Position numbers and translations under genes: made by a program
Shown here: positions 57,557 to 64,000 of the stretch, one piece after another
How positions within the stretch are numbered: the first letter of the stretch is position 1
Layout: every line of letters starts with the position of its first letter
NCBI GenBank assembly: GCA_016271365.2
Contig: CM057458.1
Location: 195,768,501-195,832,500, forward strand
Origin: Neoceratodus forsteri
Lineage: Eukaryota; Chordata; Ceratodontiformes; Ceratodontidae
Length of the DNA: 64,000 nucleotides
Direction: 5' to 3'
Notes under the pieces: model-generated
Told to the model about the DNA's origin: nothing
The model's database searches: none
What the model saw: the letters and a program-made list of their open reading frames with translations, nothing else

Positions 57557-59490
57557 TTCACATTTTACAATTCATAACAAATGTTGGAGCGAAATAACAT
57601 TGGAATAAAATAGTTAACCCTATGTAGGAAAAATTAAGGGACCAGGGGTCCAAATGGCCAGACGCTGGGAACTGTGGAAAAAGTGTATTGCATGCATTGG
57701 AGATAAAATAAAACTTTTTTGCTCCAGTAAGTGCAGTTATAAGCTGCTGAACAAATTTGTGATTATATTCTTTATGATTTATACACTGTTAGTTGCTTAT
57801 TTTACTTCTTTGTGTCACATCATGAATCTTGTTCACTTATTTTATGTATTAAGCAAATCAGCTGATGCTGAATACAAATATTACACACTAGCAAACCATA
57901 AGGGGACGAAGTCCAATAACTTGTATCCTATATCTATATCTAAAACACCTCTATGCCCACCCAAATATACACAGAGAGACAAATGCATATATCCGTACAG
58001 ATATAAGTGAGACTAATTTATGTAAATACACAGACAAATCAATCCCATTAGTTAGGCCAGGTGGGTCTAACTCACCTAGAACATAAATCTAGAATGATTA
58101 TTTTTCTTCAAGTATTTAATGTTCCCTCCCCTCTTGGTCCCAGAAATGCATGATCAGTGCCACAGAATGTAAAACTATGGTTCTGTCTATCCCTCTGTGA
58201 CATAAGGGTACACAAGACACTTTTCTTATCCTCCAGCCTAACTGAACTCAAATGTTCACTAATTTTGGTTTTGAAGGGGTGGCCAGTTTTACCAACATAA
58301 AAAGATGTACAGGAACATGTAGCCAGAAAGATAACATTGCTAGTGTTACAGTTTATAAAATGCTGAATTTCAAAAGATTTGGGAGTCATTGCAAGATGCA
58401 AAGGTCTTGGACTTCACTACAACTTTACATCGTGCACATCTGCCACAACAAAAACAGCCGCGTGGGGGCCAGGCAACTACCCCACGTTCCTTGAAACTGG
58501 TAAAAAAAACTGTGCACCAAAGAATCTCGAAGACTTGTACCTCATCTGTATACAGTCTTTGGTGGTGTACTTTCTAACTTCTTGAGTGCTGTTTCTGTGG
58601 ACAGAATATGCCGAAAGTTACTGATGGTTTCTCTCCCCAAATGACTGTCTTTTCCATATTTGGTTATAACAAGAACATCCCCAGGTCCGGCCCTTTCCTT
58701 GGTCCTATGTTGGAGTAACTGTTCGCTAGGAACTCTCTGATACCTGTATCTGTACATTGTCCAATAATGCTGTTCAGTACCCCCTATCCTTAAATCGTTC
58801 AAACAGTTCTGCACTTCTAAGATCACACATATCCTGATCTGAGCAGTTAAATTTAACTCTCAGAAACTGTGATTTAGGTATATTGTTGATGGTGTGGTGG
58901 GGGTGACAGCTATTGTACATGAATAAAGTATTTAGATTCGTGCCTTTTCTAAAAAGGTTTGTGGACACAGTCCCAGACACATTTTTGGAAATATTCAAAT
59001 TCAAAAAATTAACATATTACGTGAATTAGTGTAACATGAAACTCAAATTAGGATTTGACCCTTCTAAATATGCCACAAATTTATAAAACTGTTCCACACT
59101 CCCCCGCCACACCATCAGAACGTTGTCAATATATCTATGCCATAAATCTGTATGGTCGTAGAAGGGATTACAGTCCCTATCACAGGTATAACGTAACTCC
59201 CATAAGTCCAAGTAAAGATTGGCATATGTGAGGGCAAAAGTTACCCCCATTGCCGTACTGTTTACTTGAAGATTGTGTTGCCCCTGGAACACAAAGTTAT
59301 TCATAGTTTACACAGATTTTGCTAAATCACACAAAAATCTTTGAAAGGAGAACCATAATCAGTGTTATTTTCCAGCCAGAAGCGAAGTGCAAATAATCCT
59401 CTTTGGTCCCTTAATTTTTCCTATATAGGGTTGACTAATTTATTCCACTGTTATTTTGCTCCAGCATTTGTTATGAATTGTAAAATGTGG
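57557..59490 (-). mobile_element. Penelope-like element with inverted flanks
   Basis: 57557-57643 and the reverse complement of 59405-59490 match closely (acattttacaattcataaca, gga-caaaataac, ctat-taggaaaaattaaggg). Between them, on the minus strand, is a Penelope-type RT followed by a GIY-YIG nuclease. Penelope elements often carry such partial, inverted terminal copies. Confidence 0.82.
58108..59304 (-). pseudogene. Penelope-like reverse transcriptase with GIY-YIG endonuclease, broken
   Basis: Reading the minus strand from 59304, 'LQVNSTAMGVTFALTYANLY' and 'LWHRYIDNVLMVWRGSVEQF' form the RT core, with Y-I-D-N where Y-I-D-D is expected. Then come 'TNLFRKGTNLNTLFMYNSCH' and 'IPKSQFLRVKFNCSDQDMCD' (59000-58830), then linker, then 'VIFLATCSCTSFYVGKTGHP' and 'KISEHLSSVRL' (58340-58240), the GIY-YIG nuclease with the second motif Y-V-G and the downstream helix R/H. 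The N-terminal RT part is missing and frame changes lie near 59020 and 58540-58780. The nuclease is specific to this class and cuts target DNA. Confidence 0.83.
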
Positions 59491-59882
59491 ATAATAGTAT
59501 AAGCTTTATTTTTTTATGTGTATTTATTTTAGGTGTTCTAGGTCTTTTATATGTTTGCAGTTATGGTATTTATGAGTTATATGATGTATTTATTATTCAC
59601 TATTTACTTATGTGCACTGTCACTTTAAGAATTGCATTCAAATGTGGGAAAATGGGTGTGTGAGAGACACTTCCTGAGGAAGTCTTGTGGTGAAACCAGA
59701 GGAAGTCAGTGGGGCCCTGCCTGTTCTTCCTGGGTCTGTGCAGCAGCATTTTATGGGGTTTGCACTTTTATTCTGCCTTTACATATTTTGCTTTAATAAA
59801 TTGCTTTCATTTAATGACCTTATGGTCTGCCTTTGTGGTGGGTGGTGCTGAAATCTAGTGTGGCTTCAAGTAACTTTTCATA
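59490..59882 (+). mobile_element. Penelope-associated repeat, copy B
   Basis: Aligns with the complement of copy A (49772-50165). It sits just outside the right inverted flank of the Penelope-like element and in the opposite orientation to its coding strand. It is likely a terminal repeat part of the same family. Confidence 0.75.
59665..59712 (+). ncRNA. Hammerhead-ribozyme-like core in repeat B
   Basis: CTGAGGA at 59674-59680, a short helix possible between GTC and GGT around a TTGT loop, GAAAC at 59692-59696, then GTC at 59705-59707 as a possible cleavage triplet. 'cact' before the core and 'agtg' after GTC could pair as helix I, with two unpaired bases. Penelope elements of animals are known to carry hammerheads in their terminal repeats. 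Activity is untested. Confidence 0.5.
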
Positions 59883-60849
59883 CCACCACTTACCCTACGG
59901 CGAGTATTAAAAAAATTGATTTGCACACCCCTGTGCTGGCCGGTTCTTTTTGGCATCCGCTCTTTTTATGTGCCTCTTTAGTGGTCCGTCCCCCCCACCC
60001 CATTTTTGATTTAAGATGTATACACTTTTTTATGTTTATTTTTTCAGTTTAGTAGCACATGTTTATCTAGTAGTGGGTGTATCATGGCCTTAGTCTCCTT
60101 ATAATATATTGTATATGTTTTTATATTAATTGCATGATTTGCACCATAATAGGTGTAGCTCTTTAATTGAGTACTATTTAAGAGTGGCTATTACTGATGA
60201 TGTTTGTCTTAATAAAGTGCAAGTATTGACATGAAACATTGGCAGGTGGGGATCCTTGCTACTGTGTTAAATATTTTGCATAATAACATTTTCTGTAACC
60301 TGAACACTATTGGTTTTCAGAGTTTTTTCAAGTTAGCCTCGCTTTTTGTTGTGTGATTTCCTTCATGTTGTGGCCCCTGTTTTTTTTTTTGTTTGTTTTT
60401 TTGGCCTCTTAGCCACCTCTCTGGTTGGTCGTTTTAGCATTAGTATCAAACAACAAACACCTGAGACATCCAAGGGGAATAATATACAAGTGTTATTGAA
60501 GCCCTAATGTTGATGAAATGAGACTCCTGACACTTCATATCTATTGTGTATCTCCTTGCTATGTATTTCTAGATATAAATACTGTAGGTTCTAAACTCAT
60601 TGCAGATATCGGCCATTCTTCAGGGTCAGTTTGTATTGCCCAACGGTTTTAACCTTGTCGAACACAATTGCCTCCTTGATTTGCACTGTCTGTGTTAGGG
60701 AGGTCTCCATTAGCTGGTTCAGCAACTACTTGTTGGTCATTATCGATATCACGTCTGACATGAAGGAGCATATCTGGTTGTGCCACTGGGGTTAATCCTT
60801 GAATCTCTTGTTTTTTTTACCTTTATCAACAGTGATCTTACTGGACAAT
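59883..60849. other. AT-rich non-coding DNA
   Basis: Contains T-runs near 60380-60400. Around 60195-60245 is another CTGATGA ... GAAAC pair separated by about 33 bases with TGTC/GACA able to pair. No gene recognised. Confidence 0.45.
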
Positions 60850-60853
60850 TTAA

Positions 60854-61491
60854 AGGGGAACTTTCAGCAGCAGCAGCCTCACACCTAAGTGTGAGGCTAA
60901 TTCCAATTTGCACTTTGTGTAAAACATTTTTTTTTTTTTTTTTTTACTTACTGTTTACTGCAGTATAGTAGGATGTATTAGGCTAATGTTGCTGACTTCT
61001 ACGATTCCATTTCCTGTAACCAGAAATCTCAGAATCCCCTGTAACTGACATCAGAGGAGGACTGCAGAGCTGGGAGAGTCAATACCCACAGTATACGTTA
61101 AAGAATTTGTAAGCTAAAATCAGATGTTTCCTGGCTCTGCTGTGCTCACTGGGCTTAGTACAGTCCTCTGTGACTATACAGTATCTAGCCCCAGGAGAAC
61201 AGCAGACCAGCAAACAGATTACAGCTTATAAAAAAAAAAAAAAAAAAACTGACAGTCACTGTAGGCTATTGAATCTCCAACTGCTGCAGTCCTCCTCTGA
61301 TGTCAGCTGTTAGGGAGTCTGGTATTTCCAGTTACAGGAAATGTCAGCTTAAAAATCAGTGAAATTAGCCTGATTCATTCTACTACACTGCAGTAATCAT
61401 TAGGTAAAAACAAAGTGTTTTTGTACACAAAGGGCTAATTGGGATCAGCCTCACACTTGGGTGTGAGGCTCTTATTGCTGACCGTTCCCCT
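60854..61491. mobile_element. Long-arm MITE with TTAA duplication (T2/Kolobok or piggyBac type)
   Basis: TTAA at 60850-60853 and 61492-61495 flank tips aggggaac... and ...gttcccct. The arms pair for nearly 300 bp: 'gcctcacaccYaagtgtgag' near the tips, then 'aggctaatgttgctgacttc' against its partner and 'tgacatcagaggaggactgc'. A T-run at 60931-60952 and an A-run at 61230-61248 lie at pairing positions. No ORF. TTAAAGGGG tips recall the T2 MITE group described in Xenopus. Confidence 0.88.
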
Positions 61492-61495
61492 TTAA

Positions 61496-63752
61496 CCACT
61501 GTTACATGCATATAGATGCAGATTATGAATCTTTCACTAACATTTCATGTGCTCTCTCTGTTGCATGCTATAAGTTCCAGCTTGATAAGATCAAAAATTG
61601 GTTCTGTGACAAAAAAAAAGTTGGAAATGTCATCAAGATGAAAATAATGATGTACAGTGCTACTTCTGGCCCTAAACAGATAACAGACTAAATGGCAGTC
61701 AGAACCATGGACAGCCTCTCCAGTGGACTGATCATCTCTTAAAAATAACTGAGTATCTGGCTAGACTCTATCCTTAACTGCAGTAAGCATATCAACTTCA
61801 TTCTAGCTATGGTTGAACCAAGGCTGTGCTTCTGTTTTCATTCCTTGAAATGATGCACCAGTGCTTTGGCTTGCAAACAGAGTGAGACATTTCCTAGTAC
61901 CCTTGCTTGATTATTTTGGTATTATTCCTCTGCCTCTAACATACTGCAAAAGTTTTAAAATATTTGCCCAGTAAGGTAAATGCACACTGCACTGGTTCCG
62001 CACTAATGATTTTATAACAGTGTACCAGCTATTTATTACAGTATAGTAGGGCTAGGCAAAATTTATCTTCCATCAGCGGAATTCTGGTGAAATGCTGATT
62101 TGCTTTCTTGAAATTTCACCAAAATTGAGATTTTGGTTATTTCTGTCCAATTTAGCAAGTATTTGTCCAAATTTCACCACATGTGGCAAGGTGATTGTTC
62201 TAATGTCCATTCAGCAGTTTACCAAGTGCCATACCTCAATTTTAAAGGCAACTGAGTTATAAAATGTCTTTAAACAGTTGAGCTCAAGGATTCACACTGT
62301 CAAAACTGTGGCTCCCAGCTGATCATTCAGTACTGGCATAGTCTTAAACTGACTGAATGGATGGGCTGCGTAAGAGATTTCTGTTTGGTATCACATAGTA
62401 TTTACCATCCATTTGCTAGAGTAGCAGTATCTAGCTTCTCTCCTCAGGCGGCTTGAGGCAGGTTACCAGACAGCACTCAAAGGGTTAAGCCAAACCCTGA
62501 GAGATGTTCTGTGGGGGGAGGGAATGGGATTGCCCAGAGACATGATTTCTGGATGTTCATGCGGTGAATAATCTGATTTGTAACATAGCACAAATCGGCA
62601 CACTAAAATATTGAATTTCTGTTGGTCTAAATATTACCGGTGATACTTCATCAGCCATGGTCTAATTCCCAAGTAGGCCATGGTTTGTGATCTAGTACCT
62701 TGATCCACCATAGGCAAAAGCAGTATACAAATAAAAACAGTATGCAAATATTTTGCTGTTTCTGCTTGTTCCAGCAATTCTTTGCTTAAGTGTCATTCCA
62801 TGGTAGCCCAACAGATGGCTATAAAACAGTGCTATGCTGCTAGCATCATTTCACAACCATTGTGAAACAGCAGAATTCCTTTTTTCCCGCACCCACCCAG
62901 TGAATCACCATCCACAAGTGAAGCACAGAAGGAGGGCAGTGCATAATTTTGATGTCAACTTTCGTGTGTGTGTGTGTGTGTGTGGGTGTGTGGAGTAGTG
63001 GACATTACTACCTTGGTAAATACACACAATATGGTAAAGATGAGCCTGCATCTTCTATAACAGAAACCAAAAATAACAAAGACAGTGAGATAAACAAAGC
63101 AAGATCAAAGAAAGGGGCTATTTCTATGGGTGAAAAGAAAAATAAAGTGAGAAAAACAAAAGGAAATCCAAGAAAGACTAACAATACTAGTCAAAACAAG
63201 TATTTGAAAGGTGAGAGCAGTAAATGTCACATTCTATCTCCTGCTGAGCAAGATAATTTTGAGAGGGAAAAAACTGAAGTTAATACTGAGAAAAACTGTA
63301 CCTGGTCTATGAAAGTTTTTTCATATTGGCTCAATTCAGTACATCTGGAAATTTAACTAAACATTGCTGTAAAACACTGCTGTGCTGCTGTCATTGTTTC
63401 ACAGCCATCTGTTGGCCTGCCAAGGTAACTGCAGGAACAAAACATGAAGATCTACTCTAGCACACTCCCATCATGCAGTGCAACGCATATCTTGTAATAC
63501 ACACAGATGGAAATCGAAGAACCTAGCATAGAAAGTTAACTGCAAGTTTTTGAAAAGTTTAAATATCTTTCGATGTTGGAAAGCTTAAAACTTGTAATGA
63601 AAGCTGTTTTTGCAAAAGTACTTCCAATAGGTGTGTTACAGTTGTTTGTATACCTTGTTTAACAGCTCATTATAAACTATTCCAAAACTAAATCCATCTG
63701 TTATTATTTATTCAGAGAATATTAGTCATACAATCATTGCCATGTTATAAGA
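61496..63752. other. AT-rich non-coding DNA
   Basis: A (GT)n run at 62964-62990. A lysine-rich open frame at 62949-63356 begins in that microsatellite and has no recognised domain, so it is not called as a gene. Confidence 0.5.
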
Positions 63753-63880
63753 GGACTAAGCCACTTGAAAGGATGGGTCTACAGTGGAATTAATTCATGG
63801 TTAAGTCATTGCACCCCTTCCCCCCACAAACCATGGATTAATTCCACAGTAGACCCATCCTTTCTCATGGCTTAATCCTT
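63753..63880. mobile_element. Palindromic MITE, copy 2
   Basis: Arms 63753-63803 and 63829-63880 pair almost perfectly (ctaagccacttgaaaggatg, ggtctacagtggaattaa, ccatggtt). Same family as 3652-3777 by shared sequence. No ORF. Confidence 0.85.
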
Positions 63881-64000
63881 ACTAAGCTAAAATAAGGGAA
63901 ACTTGAGCATGAATATTCATGGCTCCTACCCCAGGAATCCTTCATTTTAATGTTTACACTTTATGCAGTCATCTCGGCTGAGAGTGACGTCCCGTAGATG

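Noticed and set aside
60190..60250. Fourth hammerhead-like word pair (CTGATGA ... GAAAC)
   Set aside because: The core words are present but the spacing is long and no cleavage triplet is in place. Kept only as a side note.
62949..63356. Lysine-rich 135-codon open frame
   Set aside because: It starts in a GT microsatellite, has no recognised domain and no splice or promoter support.

Overview
The window looks like intron and flanking DNA of a non-mammalian vertebrate that is rich in old transposable elements. One host-gene exon is clear: 41218-41404 on the + strand encodes the conserved stretch that follows the membrane anchor in the NAALAD2/FOLH1 (glutamate carboxypeptidase II) family, with good splice sites on both sides. 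The mixture of CR1 and L2-like LINEs, three DIRS retrotransposons, a Crypton, a Penelope-like element, a full-length Harbinger, hAT elements and TTAA-flanked MITEs fits an amphibian (for example a caecilian), a turtle or other early reptile, or a lobe-finned fish. It does not fit a placental mammal or bird. I cannot name the species.
Layout. 1-5150: degraded hAT transposase split by an L2-like LINE, plus a 126-bp palindromic MITE. 5151-11423: DIRS-1, complete in structure with inverted ends, an internal complementary region, ORF1, RT/RNase H and tyrosine recombinase. 11424-15602: AT-rich DNA without recognisable genes. 15603-23335: a 7.7-kb Harbinger with a Myb-like DNA-binding gene (+) converging on a two-exon DDE transposase (-). 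23336-25823: nothing recognisable. 25824-29600: CR1 LINE cut by a 2.0-kb hAT-like non-autonomous element with a perfect 8-bp target duplication. 30838-34465: DIRS-2, preceded by a short internally deleted copy and cut off by a CR1 tail. 34466-35706: CR1 and L2-like fragments. 37135-38387: Crypton recombinase pseudogene, then a 145-bp palindrome. 41218-41404: host exon. 41923-47740: DIRS-3, the best preserved of the three. 47899-48255: fold-back element. 49772-50165 and 59490-59882: two inverted copies of a Penelope-associated repeat that bracket a nearly full CR1 (50232-53777), an L2-like LINE (53778-57320) and a Penelope-like element (57557-59490). 60854-61491: long-arm TTAA MITE. 63753-63880: second copy of the MITE seen at 3652.
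How parts work together. Each DIRS carries the set needed for its replication: a Gag-like ORF1 with a Cys/His motif, RT plus RNase H to copy RNA, and a tyrosine recombinase to integrate a circle. The internal complementary region joins copies of the two ends, as expected for making that circle. In the Harbinger, the Myb-like protein is known in this superfamily as a partner of the transposase. Nearly every element coding region is broken by frameshifts or stops, so these are fossils. No cellular operon or defence system is present. The unusual points are the density of tyrosine-recombinase elements, lost catalytic residues in two of their recombinases, hammerhead-ribozyme-like cores in Penelope-type repeats, and clean nested insertions that order events in time.
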